Source: Lepisosteus oculatus (lineage: Eukaryota > Chordata > Actinopteri > Semionotiformes > Lepisosteidae). From it: DNA of 64,000 nucleotides. The stretch is from the NCBI RefSeq assembly GCF_040954835.1, contig NC_090712.1, positions 1,621,284 through 1,685,283 of the forward strand, read 5' to 3'. Under the pieces are notes generated by a model. That model saw only the letters and a list, made by a program, of their open reading frames with translations. It searched no databases and had not been told where the DNA came from. A program made the position numbers and the translations under genes. Below, piece by piece: positions 46,685-59,094 of this stretch; position 1 is the first letter of the stretch, and each line of letters opens with the position of its first letter.

Positions 46685-46922
46685 GAACGATAGGGGGCAG
46701 TGTGGTGGCTCTTTGGGGGTGGTGTGGTGTCTCTGTATATCAGGATCTGCGCCTGTGGCTGGCAGAGTAATCCTACTCTGTTGGGCCCCTGAGCAAGGCC
46801 CTTAACCCCAGCTACTCCAGGGGCGCCATATAAAAGTGTCTCATGGCGAGCAAGTTGGGGTCTCTGAAAAGACAAATTCCTAATACAAGAAATTGTATAT
46901 GGCCAATAAAGTGATCTTGAAT
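46685..46922 (+). mobile_element. tRNA-type SINE of a common fish family
   Basis: Contains 'gggcccctgagcaaggccct', 'taaccccagctactccaggg', 'gcgccatataaaa' and ends in 'atatggccaataaagtgatc' with 'ttga' at the tail. The 'ctgagcaaggcccttaaccc...tccaggggcgc' core is characteristic of a widespread fish SINE group. The head region is too decayed to show clear A and B boxes. A second decayed relic is at 34.7 kb on the minus strand. Confidence 0.65.
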
Positions 46923-48377
46923 GTAAACTTTGTAGCGTCCTACTGTTACTCAGAGCAGAGAGCTCGTCCCTAGTTTCTGACACACCAGGCCTACGGTATT
47001 TTGTACTTTAGTGATAAATGTAACCATTCCTCTGCCTACTGTTTGGATTAGAATATCTGGTTGAACTCCTTTTATGCCAGGAGTCCCACGTCTGACACGA
47101 TGAAGGGGTCTGTGTGCACAGAGCCGGAGTAATGAGACCTTGCTGATCACGTCTCCTCAGTTCCGAATCATGGTTACACAAACACTAAAGTTACTTACTG
47201 TGTGTTTGTTCTGAAATAATGAACACACCCCCTGACCCTGGGGTCACGGTTCTCATTGAGAACAGCACAAAGCTGTTTTCACACATGAAATCCCTATACA
47301 GTACATACTGGGGACAACAGACGTCCTGTAGGCCTGATGTGTCAGGAAGCGGGGACAAGCTCCCTGCACTGAGTAACAGTTGGACACTACAAAGGTTACT
47401 TGCAAGAATCGGAACAATTCCCTGGGCTTCTACTTTCTACCCACATGTGTTAAGTGTTGTGACTCCAGAGATGTTTTTATATTGGCTGCAAAATCCCGAT
47501 GTCCTTGCAGAGGTTTTGCCTCACCTTGTACCTCACCTCTTGTATTAGTCTGGCAAACGGCAGTTGTGTTTGAGGTTTTTTATTTATGTTTCCAAGTAAA
47601 GTCCACCAGATTGTAAGATGGTTTGGGGGACAAGGAAAATACAGTTTTAGGATTGTTGAGGAATGTCTTCCACCAGGATCCAGAGTTGAAGTACATCCAC
47701 CTTCTTTAATTTTCCTCTTGTATGTAGTGCAAGGTGTAACTGAGGGTACAGTATGTACAGAGCCCTGTGCTACCAAGCTGCCTTTCACAGCCTTGGCACA
47801 GAGATGTCCTGCTGCTTAAGATATACAGTGACATCCGTGCCTGGTGTCACAACAGAAGGCTGGCATGACTTTCCAGGTGTTAAAGTGTTTTAGGAAAACA
47901 AGACTACTTTAGTGCTTATTGTAGGATTAAAAAAAATTGAGCGGCCATTCAAATTATGTATTTTTAAACAACCCAGTAACTGGGATCTAGTTTTGTGGAG
48001 AGACAGATGAGACTACATTTGAACATCATAATAATGCTGATCATACATTCATATCTGTAAATGTTCCTTCTTGTTATCTTTTCTAACTATTTGAACCGCT
48101 GAGCAACTATTAACAGCATTTAAACGTGCAAAAATCTGTTTGAAATAAATGACTAAGATGACCTTTGCTGTAAATATCCAGTGACAGATTCCAGCTTGTG
48201 TTACTTTACAGGGCTGAGAATGTGATAAAGTTCTTCTCTGTTAAAACAGGAGTTTGAATTGACTGTACAGATCAGATTTCAAGCCTACGAGCCTCCAGTA
48301 CAGTGAAGTAGAACCATTTAATTTAGGTTACATATTATAAAAGCAAAGAAGCAAGTGTAGGCGGGGAAAGTTTTTGG
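46923..48377. other. Gene-free sequence
   Basis: No exon recognised. Overlapping frames at 47219-47819 on both strands lack any family resemblance. Confidence 0.4.
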
Positions 48378-48720
48378 TGTAACACTTGGTGAAGTGGTTT
48401 TTGTCTAATCATAGTACAGTACTTTCCATTTCTAGCATGGCATTTTTATGATGTTTTTTCTTCAGTGTTATATTTTCTAGTATCTGGGGTGGAAATGTAT
48501 TCAGGGCTTTAACATTTGTCAAGTAATGAGTTTAAAAACATCAGCACCTTAACAGGAAACTAAGCTTGGAAGATCCATAGTCAGATATCAAGAGAGGATT
48601 TCTGAATTTGCACACAAAGAACTGATACACAGTGAAGGACAGTGTAACGAGGATAAAATTGCAGTAGCTAAGTACTGTTGGTTCAGTTCTTAGCAATGAA
48701 GATCCTCTGATTTACAAGAA
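48378..48720 (+). repeat. Local duplication unit B, copy 2
   Basis: Partner of 46096-46455, about 2.3 kb downstream in the same orientation. Indels relative to copy 1 include loss of a few bases around 'gagaggatttctgaatttgc' and a different stretch before 'gcagtagctaagtactgt'. Confidence 0.8.
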
Positions 48721-49549
48721 AATAATTAATATTCTTGTTAATGAGGTTGAAAATCCTAATTGCCTTTTTTCTAAGAATGCTGTAGTATAATGTGAAGATT
48801 TGTTTTCGCATCAGAAGTTCACTTTGCACATAAATGACTGTTTTAAATCTAAACATTTTGCATGAGTCTGATTGAATATTTGCATAAGGAGTCTGCTACA
48901 GTAGCATGGCAAGGCTTTTGGGTTTTCTTGAAGGTTTTAAAAACTGGTGACTGCTTTGGTCTCCACGTTTGACATCAGTCCCTAAATGCAGACGTTGGGA
49001 ACTCATGACACCCAAGAATTTAATGATGAAGAAAGTGCTTTCTGTAGGTTTACAGATTCAAATGGCATCTTATTTGAATCAGCAGGGGCAGTCAGTATTC
49101 AAATTGGTGTTGGACTTTGCTGTGCAGGGCCCATAGGAGTTGGTGACATGGTTGTTCCAAAAGTCACCAAGTCAGTTTGGGATTCAGCTGAGAGAACAGG
49201 TGCTGGGAAAATATAGAGGTAAAAGTTCTTCAGGACTGGAGCTAGAAGCTGCTGGTGTTCAAGTTTTTTTATTTTTATTTTACTACTGGATTACAGTTTC
49301 TAGTTACTCCTGTGTTTGTGTGGTGGGTTTTGTTTTGTTCCTGTCATTGAACAGATGCCGAATCACATTGAAGTCAAACACAAAAATAACCTTGTATTAC
49401 ATATTCATATGATGATGATAATTACACTCAAACTTGTAGAGGGTGGGTTTCAGACTCGTTGTTTTTGTGGCAGGAAATGGAGCATGGCCAGGTTCTGAGT
49501 GACAAAAACAGGGATCTTTTTCCTTTGCCCATTCCTTAAATCTTTCCGA
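48721..49549. other. Gene-free sequence
   Basis: No gene or repeat recognised. The 76- and 90-codon plus-strand frames at 48986-49412 overlap each other and resemble nothing I know. Confidence 0.4.
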
Positions 49550-50118
49550 AATGGATTGAGCATAATGCAGCCAAACATTAGAGGGAAACCTGTTTCAGTC
49601 CTTTCAGCCGCACCGTGACCCAAAGCAGGAGGCCAGAGCTACGCTGAAGTGGCCTAAGAACAAGAAAGTGAATGCCCTTGAATGGCTCGGAGTTCTAACT
49701 TGAAACCTGCTGAGAATCTGTGAGAAACACTTGGAGGCTTCTGTGCAGAAACGATCCCCAAGCAACCCGAGAGAGCTTCAGCAAATCTGTGAAGAAGAAG
49801 GAGCTACGAACTGCACAAAGCTGGTGTGCTAAGTTGGTAGAGACCTGCCCAAAAAGATGAGCGACTGTCCTTGCTGCCAGAGGGGCTTCTGCCCAATGCC
49901 GAGTTCCTGCTTCTGAGCACTTATGCAACCAACTTGTTTCTGTTTTTTTCCTCTTTCATTTTTTGCTGACATTTACTTCTGACTTCATCTTTTCCATAGA
50001 TGTCTTCAGTTTGAGGTTTGGAATGAAATGTTCAGTTTGACAAAGCGTGTGCTTTAATTGGTAGTTTTATAAAAAGGGACATCATGTGGAAAGACTGAAT
50101 TCTTTCGCAAGGCTCTGT
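49550..50118 (+). pseudogene. Dead Tc1/mariner transposon, 3' half
   Basis: The plus strand encodes pieces of a Tc1-type transposase C-terminus: HRDPKQEARATLKWPKNKKV, then ALEWLG, a position equal to 'PIEN' replaced after a stop codon, KRSPSNPRELQQICEEEGA and a 'CAKLV..Y.KR' equivalent, with stops and frameshifts. The catalytic acidic residues are lost or not in a continuous frame. After the coding relic, a 3' untranslated part runs to 'gaattctttcgcaaggctct' and 'gta' at 50097-50119, which corresponds to the Tc1-like terminal repeat 'cagtgccttgcgaaagtatt' in reverse. The 5' half and left terminal repeat are missing. Confidence 0.75.
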
Positions 50119-52159
50119 ATGTACTGCACAGTCGACCAAAGTGAAAAGCATTAAGACGTTCCATTCTTCTGCATGCGAGGCCTGCCTGGGTCCTCTCCGA
50201 TTCGTGTCTCATTTTCAGAGAGGCTTTTATAACAACGAAGGGCCTATCCAAGTGCTTTGCCATGACTAAAATGCTAAAGTGGGCCTGCAGTAAAAGTGTT
50301 TAGAAGGATATGCAGTAGAATTAAAGTAGACAAGCTGTTGATGTAGGAAGTTCAGAGTGTTTTGTTGTTCATGGGTTGAATGGAGGTATTTGAATTTGCA
50401 GTTACACAGAATATGAAAAAGCTTGATGCAGCATAGTGCTTTAAATAGAGAAATGTGTGTTGACCTGAAAGACGTTTATGTGATGGGGAAATATCACAGT
50501 GGTTTTGTGAATGGTTGTGGGGCAAAGTCAAAGAGAACCAGTGCACCTTCAGTACAGAACGAGCACGTCTGAGATGGGCATCTCTCCCTTAGGCATGGAG
50601 ACTGCAGGTCCATGGGCGATCAACAGCTCGGAGAGGAAAACGCCGCTAGTGTTGTAGGAGCACTGCCTTGATTTCGAAACCCGAGGGACAGGCAATGCAA
50701 ATCAGGCTGTTGAGGGCGCAGTGTATTGTGTTTTTGTTAGTGGGCACCTGGAAGACGTCTGGGTAACAACATTCAGTGCCCTCTGCAGTAATGAGCGAGG
50801 CTTGGACGCAGTCTAGTGCTGTGGATTTCCATAGGGGAGGAGCAACACAAGCAGCAAAGAAGCAACTAGGAGAAATCCTGTCCTGAGATATTTCCCTTTA
50901 TCTTAAAGACCTGATAAACCTTTAACTGGCTCTATCCACTGCAATCTTTATTACCGTCATGAGGAAGTTCAACGTTCAAGAAAAAATAAAGAACTCGTTC
51001 ATTTGTTATCAAGTTGTGCTAGATTTATGTGTATACTGTAGCCTGCCTGAGTTGCAAATGAATCATCTTTCCTCTTAAGTGAACGTGGTGTTGGGACACA
51101 TTCTCACGGCTGCCTCTGGGCATTGAGGTGGCACGTTTGAGAAGCTGAAGGAGGAAGTTCAGAATGTTCCATGACAGTAAAACACAGAACTGAGGACAAG
51201 CCCAGGTGCGAGAAAGAGCGCTCCTACTCTTTAATTCATCCCATCATCGGGAGCTTCGCCCACCTGGAGCAGTGCCAGGCTTTGAAGACATAAAACCCTT
51301 CTTGCAGGCCTCACGCAGTATGGTAGGCACTCACAGAAAGGGAAACCCAGAGACGGCTTCTGGAGCTGGCCTTTCCAGAGCACAACCAAGGAAATAACAG
51401 TCATAAGTCATAAGACAGGAATCACTTCTGCTTTTTTTGTTGTCTAAATGCTTTTTCACAGCTCCTGCCGATACCAAAAGCCTGTTCTGAGATCTTAAAA
51501 GTATGAAGTCTGTCAGTGGAGGTTTGAAGCTGTGTTCAGACAACAGGAATTTGCAGGCCCCACAGTGGTGTTGTTAGTATAGTATATATATATTTTTATA
51601 TAGTCCTATCTAATTGTGCTTTCCTGTAGATAGTGTGATTTTGTGATGAACACAGCAGTATTTAAAGGTGCAATAAATATTTATTAATTCTGCATGGTCT
51701 GGAAACCATGATACAGAAGTGCTGATATACCTTTTTTTCCAGGAATCGTTTCATTGATATTATATATTGCAAAACTGTTTTATTAGCTCACAGTAAAGCC
51801 TTGGATGATGTTTCAAATTGTATACCTTTTTGTTCTAGACCAACCCCACGTATCGCATTATCAGTGGCATTTCACCACAATCCCACTGAGACCTTTACTC
51901 CTTCCCCTTGTGTGCCAGGAAATACCTTTTAACCAAAGCAGAGGGGACTTTCTTATTTTGACTTTGATGTTTAAACATGCTCCTTCAGTAGTCCACTGGG
52001 TACGCCGAGACCTTTGTTGTCCGGTTTTTAATTACATCGAAACAAAGGCGTCTTTCCTGTACCTATATCCTGAGATGGTCAGTGAGTTCATCTGCTGGTG
52101 AGAGTGCTGAATAATTTGCTGCAGCTCTATACATCCCTGGATGAGACAACAAAGACCCA
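50119..52159. other. Gene-free sequence
   Basis: No exon or repeat recognised, apart from a short TA-rich run near 51580-51602. Confidence 0.4.
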
Positions 52160-52638
52160 CAGCCAGCAGCCATATCACTCTGCAACTCACAACCCACTGA
52201 AGCTCAGCAGGTGTGAGCCTGGTCAGTTCCTGGATGGGAGACCTCCTGGGAAAAACTAAGGTTGCTGCTGGAAGAGGTGTTAGTGGGGCCAGCAGGGGGC
52301 GCTCACCCTGTGGTCCATGTGGGTCCTAATGCCCTAGTATAGTGACGGGGACACTATACTATAAAAAGGCGCCGTCCTTCAGTTGAGATGTAAAACCGAG
52401 GTCCTGACTCTCTGTGGTCATTAAAAATCCCAGGGCGTTTCTCGAAAAGAGTAGGGGTATAACCTTGGCGCCCTGGCCAAATTTCCCATTGGCCCTTATC
52501 AGTCATGGTCTCCTAATAATCCCCATCTATGAATTGGCTTCATTACTCTGCTCTCCTCCCCACTGAGTGCTGCCGTCACATCATCCAGGTGGGGCTGCAT
52601 ACTGGTGGTTTGAGTGGAGTGTCCAGTTATTATTGTTA
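52160..52638 (+). mobile_element. 5S rRNA-derived SINE with internal deletions
   Basis: The head 'cagcagccatatcactctgc', 'ctgaagctcagcaggtgtga', 'gcctggtcagttcctggatg', 'ggagacctcctgggaaaaac' is intact. The body is collinear with the 37.5 kb copy to 'cttcattactctgctctcct', then a stretch is missing before 'gctgccgtcacatcatccag' and the tail is shortened to 'tttgagtggagtgtccagtt' plus 'attattgtta'. Confidence 0.9.
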
Positions 52639-54360
52639 CTGTATTCCAGTGGGTCCTGTCTTTTTCGGGCTTACTTAACAAAATACCATACACTAGAGGC
52701 CGCTAACATGAAGACCACCTGGTAAATGTCTTTCATGAAATGAAATCATATGAAAATGGAAATGTTCGGGGGCGTCTTGCAGTTTTATTTTGCTCTGAAA
52801 CCTCCTGTCTTCATGGGGCTGGGATTCAACCAGAAGGCTTGAGGTAAATTCTGAATGAACTAAAAAGCTCTGATCAGGAAAGTTGCTTTTTAAACAATGA
52901 ACCGAGAGAAAACTGAACGGCGACTTACTTTCTCTTCACCCATTTGTAATTTCTTACACGTTATGAAATGCTGCTAAACAAACTGGTTTCTTCCTGTCCT
53001 GAGTTTTCAGCCATTTCTGAATTGGAGCTCTGAAAATACAAGAAATATTTCAACCAGTACAGCATGACAGATATGGTCAGGGCCTGCAGAAATAAAAAGT
53101 GGCAGTGAGTTTGAATATTTTGCAGGTGATTCATGGAAAATTATTTTTGGTTAAATTTCACAAATGCAGTAAAAATTCTTCATTCATTTGTTCAGTATTT
53201 TTACAGTCTCTTGTTAATCAGGCTGTTGTTTTGTCACCTTATACACTTACAGCATAGGAATGGTATTTACAATACAAAACAATTTATTGTTTTGTAAAAA
53301 TGGGAATTTTACAATCTGTTCTTCTGTTGCACACTTTATGCCATGAATGCTGTTCACAAGCAGAAATCCAGTTAAACAGCATTACACAAAAGTAGATTCA
53401 AAATGAAACACCTTCAGATTCTAAACAATCTGGCATTGCAGCATTTCTGATGTTGTTTAGGAGCAAGTTCTGGAAACCAGACACACAGAAACTACAATCT
53501 CACTTTCCAGCCCACTGAAACTGATGACTGGGAATAAGAGGTAAATCACACTAGCAGATTCCCAACTCTGTGAGTAATTTGGTGCAGGAGAACTGAGCTG
53601 CTCCTCAAGATTGGAAGGTCTTAATTCATGAAAACGTACAAGTTCTACTATGGCCAATTCAAAACTTCCCAGGCATCTAGTGTAGAGACCCCAGCACGGG
53701 GGTAAAGTGATCAGACTGGCAAGTGCTACTCAGTAACATGGGCAGCGGCTTTCTGAACCCATGTTCAGGCTATTTCAGTTTGTCAGGATAACCAGCAGAT
53801 CAGGAGAGACAGGAAGGGAGGTTTGTCCTGTTTGTGCTTAGCCGTGTTCCTGTGGTGGTTCCTCTGGTGACTGAAATCAGTTCTAGTTCATGATGCAAAT
53901 GTAAATCAAAAGAAAGCTTAGCAGAAAGTTGGGTTCTTAACTCATTGGGGAAAATAGTCCTGCATCCCACTTATCTGTACCTCCGATTTTCCATCTTCAA
54001 GTTCCCCATGAGAGGTTGTTAGAGCCATTCCTCTGTGATGGGAGAGACCTCGATTGACCTGGCTGAGGTGGGGGCCCTGGGCAGACACAGCAGTCTGAAC
54101 TATGGAGTCATCACCAGGGAGCCTCCATCTTGGAGTGCTGCCCCAGTCTTCTGGGCTAAGGCCACGCTTCCACTGAGCACATCCTCTGCCCAAGCCTCAC
54201 CAGCGCTTCCACAGCCAGACCTTCCAGTTCCTGGACAGCACTTCCCAGCAGCTCCTGGACACGGAGATGTGCTGCACGGAGGTGTGCCTGCCCTCTGAGA
54301 GACACAGTGCCGAGGGCTGCTCCGACAGCCAGAAGATTCTAGTGACTGAGAACCCAAATA
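52639..54360. other. Gene-free sequence
   Basis: No gene recognised. Moderately GC-rich at 54000-54350, where frames on both strands are open together; neither resembles a known protein. Confidence 0.4.
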
Positions 54361-54364
54361 ACAA

Positions 54365-54872
54365 TAATAAAAAACGTTATTCTATATAGCGCCTTTAAAG
54401 GGGGCTCATCAAAGCGCTTTACAGAATGACAACAGCAGCAACAACAATTAAAAATAAACAATAAAAAATGAACACGAGAGTATGCAGAGGAGACACTAGA
54501 TGGAGGTACTTTTATTACAGTAGGAGCAGAGGGGTAAAGAACAGAACCAGTTCAGTAAAGACTCTTCTAAAGAAGAAGGTTTTGAGTCTGGATTTGAAGA
54601 AGTTCAGAGAAGGTGACTCTCTGAGATCCTTGGGGAGAGAGTTCCAGAGCTTGGGGGCATAAGAGGAGAAGGCCCTGTCATCAGTGTAGACGGGCTTGGG
54701 GGACAGTTGGGAGACCAGAATTAGAGGAGTGAAGGTTGCGAGGTGGGGAGTAGGGCGATAATAGCTCAGACAGGAACTGAGGTGCCAAGCCATGCAGAGC
54801 CTTGTAGGTGAGCATGAGGATTTTGAAGTCGACACAGAATGTGTCGGGAAGCTACTGCAAGGATAATTTGCC
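54365..54872 (-). mobile_element. LINE 3' end (L2/Rex-like) with reverse-transcriptase C-terminus
   Basis: On the minus strand a 119-codon frame (54874-54515) ends RAFSSYAPKLWNSLPKDLRE, SPSLNFFKSRLKTFFFRRVF, the 'RAFS..AP.LWNSLP..LR...SL..FK..LKT.LF' ending of L2/Rex-type LINEs. The 3' non-coding end on this strand reads 'ctgtaaagcgctttgatgag', 'ccccctttaaaggcgctata', 'tagaataa'. That tail resembles the 5S-derived SINE tail ('ctgtaaagcgctttgagtgg...aaaagcgctatata'), suggesting a related LINE supplied the enzyme for SINE retroposition. The copy is 5'-truncated and cannot be active. Confidence 0.8.
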
Positions 54873-54874
54873 AC

Positions 54875-57800
54875 TTTGAGGGAGGGGATTGTCGCAGGCC
54901 AGAGTCCCTGAGAGACATTTTAATGGAATGTAGTTTAACTATAGATTTTTTTAGATGCTCATGTTTGTTAATGTGTCTGCGTGAAAGATGATTGTGTGTT
55001 GTTTTTATACAGCACAATAAAAAGCCAAAAACAACAACATGGGGACCGTAATTAATGCTGCAGGTACTACATTGATCATGTTTGGGGAATTTGCATTTAC
55101 AGCCCATCAATAATAGTTTTTGTCTTGTCTGGGTCTCACTTCCACCAGCTGGTGCCCATCCATTCCATTCCAATTGAACACTCGGAGAATAGACTCGGTC
55201 ATGTCAGATTGGGCTGGACAAGACATGAAGAGTGCAGTGTCAGCAACACAGAAGTGGAGGTGGAGTTTGTATTTCCTCATGTCGTGGGTGCTAGTGTTTA
55301 CACTTAACGGCAAGGGACCCAAGACTGAGCAACTCTCAATACAGATCAACATTGTCTACTGAGGAACAGCAATAAAATATTAAGAGCATTGTGGCCACTG
55401 TACATTCCTCTAACATTCCTCTGACAGATGTAAGAAGATGGTCAGAAAGTTATATGGCAACAATATTCAATTATCTTAGCGGAAAGGGAGGACTGGGGAT
55501 TTGCTAATGGTTTCCTCAGGCCTGGCAAGAGAGAGGTCAGTGGTTTCTGCAGGAGGGGTTCTTACCCTCAGTGTCAAAGGGACAGTGCCATTTAACCAGC
55601 AGGTATTTGATAGTCCCGTTTGGGCCACCAAACTCAACAACAACTCTCAAGTCCCCCGAGACTTTGACATGCCCCATTGTGATTTTGAAAGTGAATTGTC
55701 TAGTTTCATTCTTTGCTCTGCTACAGCTTTTTTTTTTAAAGTGCCACCAACAGCAAAAAATCTCTGTTTTTAGTCCAGTTCCTGTTTGTACTTTGCATGT
55801 CTTCTTCTGCTCATGGTTTTCATTCTGAGGCTACCCAAGAGGTCTGGCACACTGCCCGCCCTTGTGTTCAGTACCTGCTGACTGGTATCATTCCTCTTGG
55901 GTGGCTGAAAGCAGTGCAGCATCCCACTGTCCGCACCGTGGCTGTCTCTCCTGCTGGAGTTTGAATTCTTCTGCCATATCTCTCTGAATTGGCCTGGATT
56001 CCTGGCTTCTGAAGATAAGTCCTGTCCATGGTCAAGCATCAGAGAACAAATGAAAAGCTGAATATCATTCAGGGGCATTGGCTTATCTTTGCCGCTGCCC
56101 CTTATAAATAGTCAAAACTATTCAGCAACTGCAGGCTGGTGCCACCCTGATCAGTGCAGTGTAGCCATGTTGTATCTCTGTGCAATTGGCCTCCCTACAA
56201 ACACAACAAATAAGTCCAAAAGTCTAGGCTGTACTTCCCACTGGACAGCCTCAGTAGTTACAAGATGAGTATTTATATAGTTACTAGTTACTACTGAGTA
56301 GTTGGCACAAATGGAGCAGTATTTTGGCTGTGCACAAAGTGCCGTAGCAAAACACTGACACTGAAAGATAGAAGATTGCTTTGTTTTTGCTGATGTTGCT
56401 GCTTCCTGTTTCCCAATCCATCCAGGCGATCATCTCCATTTGACATGATAGCTGTCAGCGATCTATTTTCTCTGCATGTGTGAATAAATAATAAAATCAG
56501 ATTCTCTTAATTTAACCACCGTGTGAGAGATACATGTTCTGATCCTTTTTACAAGGGAAGTTGGTAATTAATTTCTTTCAGTTTGAATTGCTAACCACTT
56601 GCATTTCTTGCATTTATCACGGTTATACTTAAAAAGGTTAAAATGAGTAAATTAGTGCAACTCCTTAGAATAAAAGACTGGTGGTTTATTGTGGTATTTT
56701 GTGCACTACTAATACATAAATGTAGAAATACCCAGCTATTGGGATATACTGTATGTCCATCCTGGTATACAGTATATCAGGTGCACTACTCTGGTGCATA
56801 ATATATCTAAATATAGGTATCGACACATATACAGTGTTTGGAGGTTGAAATAATCTCCTCTGGACTATAACAGATGTCAGATGTGAAGAGAGTCTAGTCC
56901 TTTCTTGAGTCTTTTGTTATTGCTGTCGGCTGTGATCAGCTGGCAGTATGTGCAGCAAAGCTGAAGAAAACCCCCTTTTGTCCTTTTTCAACTAAAATGT
57001 GCCTCTTGTGCTTTTCGAAAGCTGCTCTGTCATCTGTGCCCAGTCTCCTGAAATACAGCTACCACAGATTTCCAGCTTCTGAGCGCCACAGTCCACCAGG
57101 TGTTACAGATCTCTTTAAATCGGCCGTTATGTGAGGTAACAGAAAAGCAAAACAAAATATGGGACTGGCTACTTAAACCAGGGCTCGGATATAGTGAAAT
57201 CCCGGAAGGACAGGAGTGTGGTAAACACAGTCTCTTCAGCATATCTCTGTAAATGTGACTGATTTTGCCTTGACGTGGGTCCGAGGTTTCTGTGTGTAAG
57301 CTCTGATTGGGGATGAAGTGACTTTCATGTGTGAAACGGGTGTTAGAGAAATCATGCCACGCATTCCTTACTGGAAATCTGTCAGACTTGGCTCTGCTCC
57401 CCATTATGACTCTTTACCAGAATGACTGTAACAGTGCAAGTCCTGGCAGTGTCCTGACCTGCCCCCGGCTGCGTGCTGCTGGGGCAGTGCAGCATGGCAG
57501 GCAGATTCAGGGTCATTATTAAACTGGCAGTTTCCTGAGAAAGAGGCCTGGATTGCCTTCTCAAATTATGGCAGCGTGAGTGTTCAAAACTACTTGTTTA
57601 CTTACACTGTTATGCTGGACGATCATTTGATGTGAGGAAGTAAATGTGGAAGTCTTCCGGCCTGCCTCTTTTGTATCCTGTGACTGCAATTCCCTTTAAG
57701 TATACAAACCAAACAAGTCGTCGCATGTTTACAAAGCTGTAGCACAACTGTTTTGTTTATTGCGGAGGGGAAATTGCTCAGTGTGCTCATTTCTGTGTGG

Positions 57801-58039
57801 GGAAGTGGGGTGGGCTTGTGTGAATCAGAGATTTTCGAAGCCCTGGTGTCGGTTCTTGTCACAGGCACATCACAGGTTCCTCATTTGTATAAAGAGCCCT
57901 CTTTCCATATCGTCTTTTCGCCACTGCTACACAAGAGATTCCTTACCCTATCGTTCATCGGCTATTGATAAGTTAAATGAGCTTTGAGGTCTCCCATCGT
58001 TTGTTTATGAACTCACTGCATGTTCTGATGGGAGTTATT
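54875..58039. other. Gene-free sequence
   Basis: No exon or classified repeat. A small imperfect inverted repeat around 'gatatactgta'/'tacagtatatc' lies at about 56742-56780. Frames at 55120-55362 and 55501-55828 overlap in several phases and have no recognisable homologue. Confidence 0.4.
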
Positions 58040-58405
58040 TAATAATAATAATAATAATAATAGCTTACACTTATATAGCGCTTTTCTGGACACTCCACTC
58101 AAAGCGCTTTACAGGTAATGGGGATCCCCTCCACCACCACCAATGTGCAGCCCCACCTGGATGATGCGACGGCAGCCATAGTGCGCCAGTACTCTCACCA
58201 CACATCAGCTATCAGTGGGGAGGAGAACAGAGTAATGAAGCCAATTCACAGAGGGGGATTGTTAGGAGGCCATGATTGATAACAGCCGATGGGGAAATTT
58301 GGCCAGGATGCCGGGGTTACACCCCTACTCTTTTCGAGAAACACCCTGGGATTTTTAATGACCACAGAGAGTCAGGACCTCGGTTTTACGTCTCATCCGA
58401 AGGAT
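58040..58405 (-). mobile_element. 5S-derived SINE, 5'-truncated copy
   Basis: The plus strand begins with about eight AAT units, then the reversed tail 'agcttacacttatatagcgc', 'ttttctggacactccactca', 'aagcgctttacagg' and body, ending at 'gtctcatccgaagga', about two thirds of the way to the head. The 5S-related region is absent. Confidence 0.88.
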
Positions 58406-58414
58406 ATTTCTGGC

Positions 58415-58485
58415 AAGCGTGACACGTACTGTAGTTTCTACCATGCAGGCATGTCCAACATTTCCAGTTTTTCTTAATTGACTCA
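58415..58485 (+). repeat. Unclassified dispersed repeat, copy B
   Basis: Shares an ordered set of words with 19885-19965 ('ggcaa', 'gacacgta', 'accatgcag', 'catgtccaaca', 'ttccag', 'tttt'). It begins right at the break of the truncated SINE. Confidence 0.45.
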
Positions 58486-58539
58486 AAATGATGTAAACAG
58501 AGTTAAAAGGTTTCTAGCGAGCTACCAGATTTCTAGTTC

Positions 58540-58850
58540 AGTACTCACACAGGCCTCTCGGTTCTGAGAATACTCCTTGGTACCTCTGGTATGCAACACT
58601 AACGCCCTTGTTTTCCTTATTTCTCGCCCTTGTACTTCTGCTGACCACTCTGTGGCTTAGCAACACTGGTGATAATGATTCCCCACAACCTGCGTATGAT
58701 ATTATATATAAGCTAGAAAGACTCACTGTAATGTGAGCTTCACTTGCTATCCTGCTAAGTGCTTGCTCCTTGTGTACACAATAAAGACTGCTTTCTCTGA
58801 CCGAACCCAAGTTCAGTTTCTGATTCAACATTGCTAACAACATTGAAAAG
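58540..58850 (+). other. Possible LTR-like fragment with TATA and polyadenylation signals
   Basis: A TATA-like run 'attatatata' (58701-58710) is followed about 75 bases later by AATAAA (58780-58785) and a T/C-rich stretch, the spacing expected of promoter, R region and polyadenylation signal in a retroelement LTR. No matching TG...CA ends or target duplication could be found, so it may be a partial LTR or coincidence. Confidence 0.25.
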
Positions 58851-59094
58851 CTATTTAGTGAGCAGTGCCCCCACACTTGTCGGTGGGATTTTGTCTTATC
58901 TTCTGTACACCCACCACTGAGAGTCTCCTCAGAATATTTTTGCCCTCCCTGGACATTAGTGCAGAATTAACAAGGGATTCCTGCTGGTGGTGGGAGAGTG
59001 GGGGTGAAATATTTTTACCTCTGAGCAAATAGCTTTAAAATTTGCAGGTAAATTGCAGGAGACAGAGTATGCATGGCAATATTTTTATTTCTCA

